From a virus, in IMG/VR virus record IMGVR_UViG_3300044675_005783, positions 1 through 43,830 of that record: a stretch of 43,830 nt of DNA. One strand, given 5' to 3'. The notes beneath the pieces were generated by a model. It did no database searches. It worked only from the letters and a program-made list of their open reading frames with translations, and had not been told where the DNA came from. The translations under genes were made by a program, and so were the position numbers. Numbering within the stretch: the stretch's first letter is position 1; the number at the start of each line of letters is the position of its first letter. Shown here piece by piece: positions 1-7,209 of this stretch.

Positions 1-56
1 TCCTTACGAATTGTTGAATCTTTTGCACTGACGCTACACGCCGCAGAGAGGGACAG

Positions 57-329
57 ATGGACGCTCACGCACAGTATCGAATCGACGCCCTGCACAACCG
101 CATCCGCGAACTAGAGCGGTGGCAGGAGAAGGCCCGCGAGGACATCGCCCGCATGGAGCGGTGCATCGTTGCCCTCGCCGAGCCGCGATCCACGCCGAAC
201 GCCGACAAGGATAGGCCGCCGGTCGTTGCCCTGCCTGGGCAGCATTTCGCCAACGCGGCTTTCGCGGTTGGCGAGGAGGACCGATACAGCAACGAGATGG
301 CTCGGCGTTACGGCGGGGATGATTGGTAG
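57..329 (+). CDS. Small coiled-coil protein, unknown function
   Basis: A 90-residue protein whose first 45 residues are rich in Arg, Glu and Leu with heptad-like spacing (RIDALHNRIRELERWQEK), so a short coiled coil is likely. The remainder is polar and ends in acidic and aromatic residues. The start at 57 follows a purine-rich GAGAGGGA. It sits just before the tail completion gene, where the far end of the window has a different gene (43478-43696) in the same relative place, so the two may be alternative occupants of one locus. No family recognised. Confidence 0.55.
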   Translation: MDAHAQYRIDALHNRIRELERWQEKAREDIARMERCIVALAEPRSTPNADKDRPPVVALPGQHFANAAFAVGEEDRYSNEMARRYGGDDW

Positions 330-390
330 TGCGCTAGCGAGCGAAGGGACGGCCGGAACTGCGTAGGCTGGCCGGAACTGCGTAGTAAAG

Positions 391-497
391 TGCGCTATAG
401 CGGCGAGAGCGGGCCGGTGAATCTGGCATAATGGCAATATGCCAACCGCAGCCCCAACGCACGTCCAGCGGCTCGTCGCCAACGAACTAGCCGCCGC
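391..497. repeat. Left copy of 107-bp repeat shared with the window end
   Basis: These bases are identical to 43724-43830, the final bases of the window. The repeat covers the leader and first codons of the 439 gene. The base before each copy differs (g against t) and the upstream sequences are unrelated apart from a short resemblance (ggccggaactgcgtag against aaccggaaccgccgga). It is best explained as the overlap that closes a circular map. Confidence 0.9.
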
Positions 498-915
498 CCT
501 CACGGCCTACTCGTGGCCGGGCGACATCGCGACCATTTCCGCCACCGTCCGCCGGGTGCCGGACTACACGACCGAAGACTTGGGCACGCTCAAGGTGTCG
601 ATCGTGCCCGGCCCGGTGACATTGCGGACGGCCACGCGATCCGACGATATGTTTGAGGTTTCCGTCGGGGTGGTGCTCGCGAAGCTCGTCACGTCGGAGG
701 CCGAGATCTCCTCGCTCGAGGATCTCAATATGGCGATCATCAACGCGATCCGCTCCGAGCTTGTCGAGGTCGAAAGCCTGCCGAGCGGGGCCGATTGGAC
801 CGAGATCGCCCTGCCGGTGCCGTACGACCGGGAATCGCTCACCGAGCGAAACGTCTTTCTGTCACAGATCGAAGTGACGTTCCAAGTGCCGATCGAGAAA
901 ATCGCCGGAGGGTAG
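439..915 (+). CDS. Probable tail completion / tail terminator-type protein
   Basis: 158 residues, mixed alpha/beta, with no membrane segment. Size, composition and position are typical of tail completion (tail terminator) proteins of lambda-like siphoviruses, which cap the tail tube and join it to the head: it directly precedes an HK97 gp10-like neck protein and the tail tube genes. No single motif proves this, so the role rests on gene order. The next gene starts 3 bases after its stop, and that gene's ribosome site (GGAGGG) lies in the last codons here. The window ends inside a second copy of the first 19 codons of this gene. Confidence 0.55.
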   Translation: MPTAAPTHVQRLVANELAAALTAYSWPGDIATISATVRRVPDYTTEDLGTLKVSIVPGPVTLRTATRSDDMFEVSVGVVLAKLVTSEAEISSLEDLNMAIINAIRSELVEVESLPSGADWTEIALPVPYDRESLTERNVFLSQIEVTFQVPIEKIAGG

Positions 916-918
916 CCG

Positions 919-1656
919 ATGGGCGTTTTCCTTCCCCCGGGCGGCGGCCTAGCCAGCAGTCTCGGGCTCAACGGCCAAATCCCGTCGATCCCCGGCAGGA
1001 TCAACGTCAAATTCTTTTTCGACCGGCCGGCCGTCAAGAACTCGATGAGCCGTGCGAAATACTGGGCTCTCTACAAGGCCGGCAGCGTTGTGATGCAGAC
1101 CGCTCGCCGGTCGATCAAGCGAAAGGGGCTCGCCCGCCCCAAGCTGCAGATCATGAAGGACAACCCCGGCGTTGCCTTGATGCAGCTCGCGAGGATGCCG
1201 GGCGTCCGCGAATCCACCCGCCGGAAGCTCCGGCAGCGGATTTGGGAGATCAAGAACAAGCCGGCGTCGATGCCGGGCACGCCGCCGAATACCCACACGG
1301 GAGTATTTCGCAGAGACATCGTCTACGCATACGACCCGATCGCCGAGTCGGTCGTTGTCGGCCAGTTCATGCAGGGCGGAGCCTGGCTGGCGGCCCTCCA
1401 CGAATACGGCGGCGTGCAGCGGATGCAGGCCTACGGGTTTATTCCGAAATACGACGGCCGTTACACCGGCATCATCGGCTACTGGCGGGTGGGCAAGAAA
1501 CCGCGACTGCCGGGCCGCTGGCATCCGCTCAATATGTTCGAGAATCACATCTACCCAGAGCGGCCGTATATGCGGCCTGCGATTACCAACGCGGCCGCGA
1601 AGAACGAAGTCGTGGCGCAGTTCCGCGGGCAATTTCGCGCCGGCGGCGGAGCGTAG
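919..1656 (+). CDS. HK97 gp10-like neck/minor tail protein
   Basis: 245 residues. The C-terminal half carries the family hallmark of an aromatic-rich patch followed by a P-[ED]-R-P-[YF]-[ML]-R-P-A motif: LHEYGG near residue 155 and YPERPYMRPAI near residue 215. HK97 gp10/virion morphogenesis proteins form the neck or head-tail joining ring. The basic segment at residues 55-110 (RRSIKRKGL, RRKLRQRIWEI) is an insert compared with the shortest family members. Translation is coupled to the upstream gene by an SD in that gene's last codons. Two copies of the overrepresented AGTATTTCG word lie inside (1055-1063 and 1312-1320). Confidence 0.7.
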   Translation: MGVFLPPGGGLASSLGLNGQIPSIPGRINVKFFFDRPAVKNSMSRAKYWALYKAGSVVMQTARRSIKRKGLARPKLQIMKDNPGVALMQLARMPGVRESTRRKLRQRIWEIKNKPASMPGTPPNTHTGVFRRDIVYAYDPIAESVVVGQFMQGGAWLAALHEYGGVQRMQAYGFIPKYDGRYTGIIGYWRVGKKPRLPGRWHPLNMFENHIYPERPYMRPAITNAAAKNEVVAQFRGQFRAGGGA

Positions 1657-1662
1657 GGCCGT

Positions 1663-1675
1663 GGTATACTGACGT
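1663..1675 (+). promoter_or_regulatory. Promoter-like motif GGTATACTGACGT, copy 1
   Basis: This 13-base sequence is repeated exactly at 10826-10838. TATACT (1665-1670) fits a -10 box and here is preceded by TG one base away (TGG-TATACT), an extended -10. No good -35 is visible. It lies 55 bases upstream of the first tail-tube-like gene. A related GTGGTACACT occurs at 35197-35206 before the connector and portal genes. Confidence 0.4.
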
Positions 1676-1729
1676 TCAGGAGCGGCGCCACGCCGCCAAC
1701 GTCGGCAAAACCACTGGCGAAAAGGCATT

Positions 1730-2098
1730 ATGGCCACCTACACGCTCGGCAAGGATTACACGGTTTCGGGGCTGACGGGCGTCAGCGAGCTCACCTACAC
1801 GCGAACCGGCGAACGGCTCGACGTGACCACCCGCCAGGGTGCCAAGCCGTACAAGAAGACGGTGGCCGGGTTCGGCGACGAGACGCTCGAGTGCAGTGTG
1901 TACGAGCCGACGGGCGCGGGCGCGAACTTCACCGGCTTCAAGATCGGCGAGCAGAAGACCGTCGTCATCAACGGCACTTCAATCCAGGCGGTCATCATGA
2001 GCGCCAATCGCTCGGAGCCGCAAGACGGCGTGGTCGTCTACCAGCTCACGCTGCGGCCGGGCGAAGCGCTGGAAAACGACAAGCAGGCTCCGATCTAA
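1730..2098 (+). CDS. Tail tube-like protein, paralogue 1
   Basis: 122 residues, almost entirely predicted beta strand and loop, starting MATYTLGKDYTVSGLTGVSE. It shares a pattern with the next two genes: an N-terminal xxxxLGxD/A, a central LDVTTR (DVTxF in the others), and a C-terminal strand pair GVVVYQLTLRPG. Small all-beta proteins directly upstream of the tail chaperone and tape measure are typically tail tube subunits or related ring proteins. Which of the three is the main tube protein cannot be told from sequence. It is preceded by the TATACTGACGT motif and a weak SD (AAAAGG). Confidence 0.55.
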   Translation: MATYTLGKDYTVSGLTGVSELTYTRTGERLDVTTRQGAKPYKKTVAGFGDETLECSVYEPTGAGANFTGFKIGEQKTVVINGTSIQAVIMSANRSEPQDGVVVYQLTLRPGEALENDKQAPI

Positions 2099-2122
2099 AC
2101 CCTTCCGCGAGGATTTCAGCAG

Positions 2123-2470
2123 ATGCCGAAATACAAGTTGGGCCGCGCCTGCGTGGCCACACTGCCGGGCGTCGAGAACGACGACATCAAGGACGTGACC
2201 ATCAACGCGTCAGCGACGGAGCTCGACGTGACGACGTTCCCGGCCACTGGTTCGCTTACGAAGGCCGAGTATATGCCCGGCCTCGTCGACGTGACGATCG
2301 ACGTGACGTGCACTGACACGACCGCGACCGTTGGCATGGTTGGCGACCAAGACGTCGCGAACATTGACACGGCGCTCGAGGCGGTTGTGCTCGACGTGAA
2401 GGAGAGCGTCAGCCCAAAGGGTGTCGTCGAATACACCGTGACGTACGGCCTGCAGATGCCCGAAGACTGA
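2123..2470 (+). CDS. Tail tube-like protein, paralogue 2
   Basis: 115 residues, beta-rich. It starts MPKYKLGRACVATLPGVEND, and has the central ELDVTTF and the C-terminal PKGVVEYTVTYGL matching the other two members of this trio. The acidic, Asp/Thr-rich composition suits an exposed virion protein. It lies 24 bases after paralogue 1 and 10 bases before paralogue 3, so the three are surely co-transcribed. Confidence 0.55.
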   Translation: MPKYKLGRACVATLPGVENDDIKDVTINASATELDVTTFPATGSLTKAEYMPGLVDVTIDVTCTDTTATVGMVGDQDVANIDTALEAVVLDVKESVSPKGVVEYTVTYGLQMPED

Positions 2471-2480
2471 ATGGTGCTGA

Positions 2481-2840
2481 ATGGCGAAGGTCAGGCTGGG
2501 CCGCGATCAAACGCTGACGCTTGACGGCACGCCGCTCGAGGGCGTTCGCGAGGTTGATATTCAGGTCGATATGCAGGGTCAAGACGTTACTGCGTTCGAC
2601 CACAGCACGACCTCGACGCTGCCGATTCGCCAGGACGTGACGCTCCGCACGCTCATCTACCACAAAGACGATTACGACCGCATCCGCCCAAGCTTCAGCC
2701 TCACGACGCCGAGGCCCGTCACGCTGGCGATCAGCAACGTCGCGTCGGCCCAGTTTGTGCCGGTGGCCGTGAAGATCGCCCAGCCGGTCGATGGTGTCAT
2801 GGCTTGGGACGTGACTTGGAAAACCTGGAACTATTCATGA
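2481..2840 (+). CDS. Tail tube-like protein, paralogue 3
   Basis: 119 residues, beta-rich. It starts MAKVRLGRDQTLTLDGTPLEGVREVDI with a clear beta-hairpin-like DGTPLEGVREV, then QDVTAFDHST, the equivalent of DVTTF in the others, and ends in aromatic strands (MAWDVTWKTWNYS). This is the most conventional of the three as a virion tube or ring subunit. Its stop overlaps the start of the tail chaperone gene (ATGA at 2837-2840), implying coupled translation. Confidence 0.55.
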   Translation: MAKVRLGRDQTLTLDGTPLEGVREVDIQVDMQGQDVTAFDHSTTSTLPIRQDVTLRTLIYHKDDYDRIRPSFSLTTPRPVTLAISNVASAQFVPVAVKIAQPVDGVMAWDVTWKTWNYS

Positions 2841-3310
2841 AGACGTTTCGCACGACCGACGGATTGGAGTGGCAGATTGCCGTCAACGTGGCGACGGTCA
2901 AGCGCGTCCGCGACCTCGCCGGCGTGGATCTGCTGGCCGTGGTCGACGACGCCGGCCCGCTGCAGGCGATCTTCGGGGATCACGTCAAGTTTTCGGAAGT
3001 GCTCTGTGCGGCCGTTCGCCCGCAGTTGGCCGACCGCGACGTGGGCGACGACGAGTTTTTCGCGACGATCGACGGTGCGGTGATCGAATCCGCTGCGGAG
3101 GCGCTGATCGGCGAAATCGTCGATTTTTTCCAAGAGCCCCGAAAGGGGCTGCTCAAGAAGGCGCTGGCCAAGTATCAGGAGGCGCTGGCGAAGGTCAACA
3201 GCCGGACGACGCAGACCGCCGAGGCGGCCCTCGACCAGATCGACTTCGAGCAAATGATCCTGGCGATGCCTACGAGCTTTGCTGGCGCCTCGCCGGGATC
3301 TGCGGGGTAG
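2837..3310 (+). CDS. Tail assembly chaperone, short form (G-type)
   Basis: 157 residues, mostly helical, from the ATG in the ATGA overlap with the previous gene. It lies between the tube-like genes and the tape measure, where siphophages encode the G/GT pair of tail assembly chaperones that coat the tape measure during tail building. The longer in-frame start at 2804 is inside the previous gene and lacks support. A slippery T-TTT-TTC is exactly in frame at 3124-3130, followed by a stable hairpin, and a conserved second reading frame continues to 3585 without its own start codon. Confidence 0.75.
   Translation: MKTFRTTDGLEWQIAVNVATVKRVRDLAGVDLLAVVDDAGPLQAIFGDHVKFSEVLCAAVRPQLADRDVGDDEFFATIDGAVIESAAEALIGEIVDFFQEPRKGLLKKALAKYQEALAKVNSRTTQTAEAALDQIDFEQMILAMPTSFAGASPGSAG
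3124..3150 (+). promoter_or_regulatory. Probable programmed -1 ribosomal frameshift signal
   Basis: T-TTT-TTC (3124-3130) is a canonical slippery heptamer in the zero frame of the chaperone (codons GAT TTT TTC). Four bases later AGCCCC (3135-3140) and GGGGCT (3145-3150) form a perfect 6-bp stem closed by a GAAA tetraloop. The hairpin also holds a second in-frame heptamer, A-AAG-GGG (3142-3148). A -1 shift leads into the frame that stays open to 3585. Confidence 0.7.
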
Positions 3311-3585
3311 AGCCGTGGGGCTACACGCTCCGCGAGTTGGATTGGATGGCCGTTGGCCGACAACACGACACTTGGAACCACACCAGCAACCTCATGGCCC
3401 TGCTCGCGACCATCCACAGCGACCCCAGCAAGGGCAGCAGCTACACGCCGTCCGACTTCCACCCGTTCGTGGAATCGCCGGGGCTGCCGGAGGCCACGCC
3501 AGAGCTGCTTGAGTCGCTCGGATTCAAGCGGGCCGCCAAGCCGGAGGCGGCCGCCCAGCCGGAGGGGGTGAGCGATGGCCGCTAG
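3130..3585 (+). CDS. Tail assembly chaperone frameshift extension (T domain)
   Basis: This frame has no usable start codon before its conserved part, which begins near 3271 (AYELCWRLAGICGVEPWGYT) and continues LRELDWMAVGRQHDTWNHTS and YTPSDFHPF. Those motifs are typical of the T part of tail chaperones. A -1 shift at 3124-3130 would join residues 1-98 of the short form to 151 residues from this frame, about 249 residues in all. The stretch 3130-3267 is low-complexity Gly/Pro/Arg/Gln and would act as a linker, or, if the shift happens later, is merely a shadow. The first ATG in frame (3346) would cut the conserved part, so independent translation is unlikely. The stop overlaps the tape measure start. 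Confidence 0.65.
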   Translation, partial: PRAPKGAAQEGAGQVSGGAGEGQQPDDADRRGGPRPDRLRANDPGDAYELCWRLAGICGVEPWGYTLRELDWMAVGRQHDTWNHTSNLMALLATIHSDPSKGSSYTPSDFHPFVESPGLPEATPELLESLGFKRAAKPEAAAQPEGVSDGR

Positions 3586-5719
3586 TGCTGGTGCCGTGAA
3601 GATGGGCGGCGCCTACGTCGAGATCTTCGCGAAGGACGGCGCGTTCATGCAGGCCATGACGCGAGTCCAGAATAGGATCAAGTCGGTAGCGTCTGCCATG
3701 CAGACCGCCGGCCGCAACATGGCTTTCGGCGGCACGGCGATCGGTGCCCCAATGCTGCTGGCGATCAAGCAGGCGGCCACGTTCGAGGATGCCCTGCTTG
3801 GGATGCGGTCCGCGGCCGGGCTGACCGAGAAGCAAGTGGGCTCGCTCCGTCAGCAAGCCCTCGCTCTGGGCCAGGCGATGAACGCGAGTCCCACCAAGGT
3901 TGCCGGCGCGTTCCTCGAGCTCACCAAGGCTGGCATGAGCGTCGACGAGGTGCTCAAGGGGGCCGGGCAGTCGTCGATTGAGTTTGCCCGCGTGAGCGGC
4001 GTGGAGATGGCCGACGCGGCCGTCTTCATGAAGGTCGCCATGCAGTCGTTTGGCGTCTCGGCCCAAGAGGCCGTCGACACGCTCTCGGCCGCCGCCGACT
4101 CGAGCGAAACGAGCATCGCCAGCATGGTCGAGTCGTTCGGGCTCGTCGGCTCCGCCGGTGCTCTGTTCAACCAGAGCCTATTCGACCTCGCTCAAGGCAT
4201 GGCCGCCCTCGCCCGGTTTTCGATCATCGGCGAGGAGGCCGGCACGGGCATCAAGAGCATCCTCAATAGCCTCGTGGCCCCGTCGGGCGTGGCCCAGGAT
4301 GCCTTGGAAAGCCTCGGCCTCACCGTTGACAACTTCCGCGGCGCCGACAAGAAGATGCTGCCGCTGGTGCAGATCGTGGGCGTCTTTGAGAAGGCGCTCA
4401 AGAACATCGACCCGAAAACCGGCGACCGTGCTCTCGCCCAAATCTTCGGCGACCGCGGCATCAAGGTCATGGGCGCCTTCTTGAACCTGGGCACTAAGGG
4501 GTTCGAGGGCATTTCGGCGGCGATGAAAGACAGCCTGCCGGTGAGCGAGAAGTACCAGATCGTGATGAGCGGCGTGACCGGCTCGCTCGAGGGGCTGCGA
4601 AATTCGACTGAGCAGGTGTCGATCGCGTTCACGGAATCCGTCGGCCCGGCGTTCGCCCAGGCCACTCAGTCGGCCAGCGGATACCTTGGGTCGCTGGCGT
4701 CGATCATTTCGCAGAATCCAGAGGCGACTACTGCCGTCGCCGCGCTGACTGTCGGCGTCACGGGGCTTGGTGCCGCTCTCGCGTTGACGGGCTTGGCCGC
4801 CAAGGGGCTCATGGGATCGCTCGCCCTGCTTGCGCCGCTCCTTTCCCTGCCTGCGTTGGCTGGCGCTGCGGCTCTGGCCGGCGGCGCCGCGGTCGGCTAC
4901 TACGGCGGCAAGGCTGCTGGCTGGGCCTTGGGGCTGAAAGACCCGGGGGCTGAAAACGCCCCGGGCGAGCTCGCCGGCAACTTCATGGCCGCGAGGGCTC
5001 TGCAACGCCAGGGCGTCGACGGCAAGGCCGCGATCAAGCCGTCGGTGAAGATGAACGACGCCGAGCTCGCCAAGCTCGAGCAGCGTGCCCAGGCGGTCCG
5101 CGACGCGGAGGCTGCCCAGAAGGCCGCCCTTGACGCCGCCGAGGAGGCCCGCAAGGAGTTGGAGCGAGAGGATGAAGACTTCGACCGCTCGCAGGCCCAA
5201 GCCATTGCGGGGCTGCAGGAGTTGTCCAATGCGGTCGTCGAGGAATCGCTCAAACTCGGCGACGAGGCCCAGAAGGCGGCGATCGCCTTCCAAGAGAAGA
5301 TCGCCGGCAGCAAAGATCGGCTTGGCCTGCTTGACCAGATTCGCCGCGGCCAATTGAACGCGGCCGCTGCCGAAAACATTGGCCAAGCCGAAAAGGCCAA
5401 GATCGACGAGCGGTTTCAGCAGATCCGCGACGCCCAAAACCCGAAGCCCTTTTCGATTGGCCCGACGGCCGGCACGTTCGGTAGCGCCTCGCAGCTCGGC
5501 ATTGCCCCGGCACTCAATACGGCGTTCCGGCAGGCCGCCGACGCGGCAAAGGCTGGGCAGCGGGCCGCCCAAGTCAACGCCGCGGCCGCCAACAAGGTCG
5601 CCGCCGGCGTCAACGGCATGGCCGATCAATTCAAGAAGGTGGTCGAGGCCCACAAGCGGGGCAACGAAATACTCGGCCGCATCGAAAACAAGCTGGGCAT
5701 TGGGGGCGTTTTCGTATGA
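3575..5719 (+). CDS. Tail tape measure protein (TP901-like)
   Basis: 714 residues. Residues 1-330 match the TP901-type tape measure core: an Ala-rich amphipathic helix (RIKSVASAMQTAGRNMAFGG), AATFEDALLGMRSAAGLTEK, LTKAGMSVDEVLKGAG and the SLFDLAQGMAALA region. Residues about 385-445 are strongly hydrophobic (LTVGVTGLGAALALTGLAAK, then GSLALLAPLLSLPALAGAAA), the membrane-seeking segment common in these proteins. Residues about 485-590 are charged helical coiled coil. The protein sets tail length, and at about 1.5 angstrom per residue it predicts a tail near 105 nm (inference). Its start lies inside the end of the frameshift extension. One copy of CGAAATACT is at 5665-5673, spelled with the rare Ile codon ATA. 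Confidence 0.9.
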   Translation: MAASAGAVKMGGAYVEIFAKDGAFMQAMTRVQNRIKSVASAMQTAGRNMAFGGTAIGAPMLLAIKQAATFEDALLGMRSAAGLTEKQVGSLRQQALALGQAMNASPTKVAGAFLELTKAGMSVDEVLKGAGQSSIEFARVSGVEMADAAVFMKVAMQSFGVSAQEAVDTLSAAADSSETSIASMVESFGLVGSAGALFNQSLFDLAQGMAALARFSIIGEEAGTGIKSILNSLVAPSGVAQDALESLGLTVDNFRGADKKMLPLVQIVGVFEKALKNIDPKTGDRALAQIFGDRGIKVMGAFLNLGTKGFEGISAAMKDSLPVSEKYQIVMSGVTGSLEGLRNSTEQVSIAFTESVGPAFAQATQSASGYLGSLASIISQNPEATTAVAALTVGVTGLGAALALTGLAAKGLMGSLALLAPLLSLPALAGAAALAGGAAVGYYGGKAAGWALGLKDPGAENAPGELAGNFMAARALQRQGVDGKAAIKPSVKMNDAELAKLEQRAQAVRDAEAAQKAALDAAEEARKELEREDEDFDRSQAQAIAGLQELSNAVVEESLKLGDEAQKAAIAFQEKIAGSKDRLGLLDQIRRGQLNAAAAENIGQAEKAKIDERFQQIRDAQNPKPFSIGPTAGTFGSASQLGIAPALNTAFRQAADAAKAGQRAAQVNAAAANKVAAGVNGMADQFKKVVEAHKRGNEILGRIENKLGIGGVFV

Positions 5720-6672
5720 CCGTCGTCTGTTACGAAATGTCCGATTCGATGTCGGGCAGCATCACGCACGATCTCGAGCAGGGCGAAATCCGCGAGGTGA
5801 AGCGGCGATACGTCATCGGGCAGTGCGTGGGATTCAACGACGCCGTGACGCAGATCGCAGCCTATGCCCCTCCTTATGTCGCTGGCGACGGGGCCGGCGT
5901 CTTCTGGCGGCGGGCGAGGCTCGACGTGGTCGGCATTGGAAACAAGTATTTCGATTGCACGGCCACCTACTCGACGATGATGTTCCGCCAAGACGAGAAC
6001 GGCGGCGGTGGTGGGGGCGGCGGTGGCGGGGGTGGCGCGTCGTTTCAGCCGGGCTCTATCGCTTGGGACACCACCGGCAATACGGAGCACATTACGCAAG
6101 GCTTGGTCGCAGAGCAGCGGATGCCGGCCAATGCTGCCGACTTTAAGGGGGCGATCAACGTCAATGGCGACGGCGTCGACGGGCTCGACGTTGTTCGCCC
6201 GGCCATGCGGTACTCGGAAACGTGGATCCTGCCGGTGTCGGTGGCGGTCAGTGACAACTACGTTCGGGCAGTGTTCAACCTGACCGGGACGGTGAATCAA
6301 AGTCATTTCCGGGCATTTGGCCCCGAGAACGTCCTGTTTCTGGGCGCCCGCGCACAGTGGCAGGGCGATCTGCCATACGTTGCCGTGACCTACGACTTTG
6401 AGGCGAGGAAGGGGTACGGCGACGGCACTCCGCAATACACGGTTCCCGGCATTGCTGGCGCAATGGACAAAAAAGGTTGGGAGCACATTTGGATCGCCTA
6501 CGAGCCGGAAGGCAATAACCAAAAACTCGTCCGCAAGCCGGTCGCGTTCTACAAAAACAAGGTTTATGAAGCGGCTGATTGGTCGGGGCTGCAGTTGGGC
6601 GGGGTCATCGGCACGGCCCCGGCCGTCATAAACGCACAACTCCCCGGCGCCCCCGGACAGGGCTTCCTCTGA
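5716..6672 (+). CDS. Tail tip/distal tail-type protein with polyglycine hinge
   Basis: 318 residues starting in an ATGA overlap with the tape measure stop. The first gene after the tape measure normally encodes a distal tail or baseplate component, and that is the most I can say. Residues 1-95 are a compact mixed domain. An uninterrupted run of 12 glycines (about residues 97-108, coded at 6000-6036) then links to a C-terminal beta-rich domain of about 200 residues with many aromatics (WEHIWIAYEPEG, YVAVTYDFEA). The polyglycine run is a flexible hinge and also a slippage-prone DNA tract. Confidence 0.55.
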   Translation: MTVVCYEMSDSMSGSITHDLEQGEIREVKRRYVIGQCVGFNDAVTQIAAYAPPYVAGDGAGVFWRRARLDVVGIGNKYFDCTATYSTMMFRQDENGGGGGGGGGGGGASFQPGSIAWDTTGNTEHITQGLVAEQRMPANAADFKGAINVNGDGVDGLDVVRPAMRYSETWILPVSVAVSDNYVRAVFNLTGTVNQSHFRAFGPENVLFLGARAQWQGDLPYVAVTYDFEARKGYGDGTPQYTVPGIAGAMDKKGWEHIWIAYEPEGNNQKLVRKPVAFYKNKVYEAADWSGLQLGGVIGTAPAVINAQLPGAPGQGFL

Positions 6673-7208
6673 TGCCAGATCCACGCCAATACGTCCGGCC
6701 TGGACAGCGGCTGCAGATCGCCGCCAGCCAGATCAACGCGCTCAATGACATGATGCGCGTCAAGACGGGGTTTCGCGGCGGGCCGCAAACGGCACCAGAG
6801 CCGGCGCAAAACATCGTCCTCATCAAGAACAACAGCGGCGCCGACGTTCCCTGGCTGGGCGTGCTCGGCATCAGCGGCGTCGAAATTTCTCCAGTGGGCG
6901 GCAGCCTCACGGGCAACACGGACGAAGACAGGAAGGCGCGGGAGTTTGCGTCGCGGCCTGTCCTCACTGGCGTCGCGCCACTGTCTTCCGCTCATGGATG
7001 GAGCATTGTGATTGCGATGGAACCCATAGCCTCCGGCAGCATGGGCCGTGCAGCCGTTGGCGGTGTTTTCGCGTGCCGGGTTTTTGCAGGAAGCGCAGGC
7101 CGCTACGCGACCATCAAGGACGGCGATGTAACGCAACTGGCTCGATCGCACTGTGGGCCTGTGCTTTTGCTGTGGCAGCAAGGCGAGTGGGCCGTGGGCG
7201 TCATGTGA
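6672..7208 (+). CDS. Unknown tail-region protein
   Basis: 178 residues from the ATG in a TGATG overlap (6670-6674) with the previous stop. The N-terminus (MPDPRQYVRPGQRLQIAASQ, then INALNDMMR) is helical, and the rest is beta-rich with a barrel-like pattern of alternating hydrophobics (ENIVLIKNNSG-type start, PWLGVLGISGVEI, HGWSIVIAMEPI, GPVLLLWQQGEW). That pattern and the position between the tail tip and the long fibre suggest a small virion adaptor, but I do not recognise the family. Confidence 0.5.
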   Translation: MPDPRQYVRPGQRLQIAASQINALNDMMRVKTGFRGGPQTAPEPAQNIVLIKNNSGADVPWLGVLGISGVEISPVGGSLTGNTDEDRKAREFASRPVLTGVAPLSSAHGWSIVIAMEPIASGSMGRAAVGGVFACRVFAGSAGRYATIKDGDVTQLARSHCGPVLLLWQQGEWAVGVM

Positions 7209-7209
7209 T

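Noticed and set aside
949-1737. Long antisense frames opposite tail genes, and similar ones opposite tape measure, portal and capsid
   Set aside because: They mirror the codon bias of real genes on the other strand and show Arg/Pro/Ala-rich shadow composition without starts or motifs.
6000-6036. Polyglycine tract as sequencing error
   Set aside because: The frame is intact on both sides and mixed GGC/GGT/GGG codons are used; a hinge is more likely.
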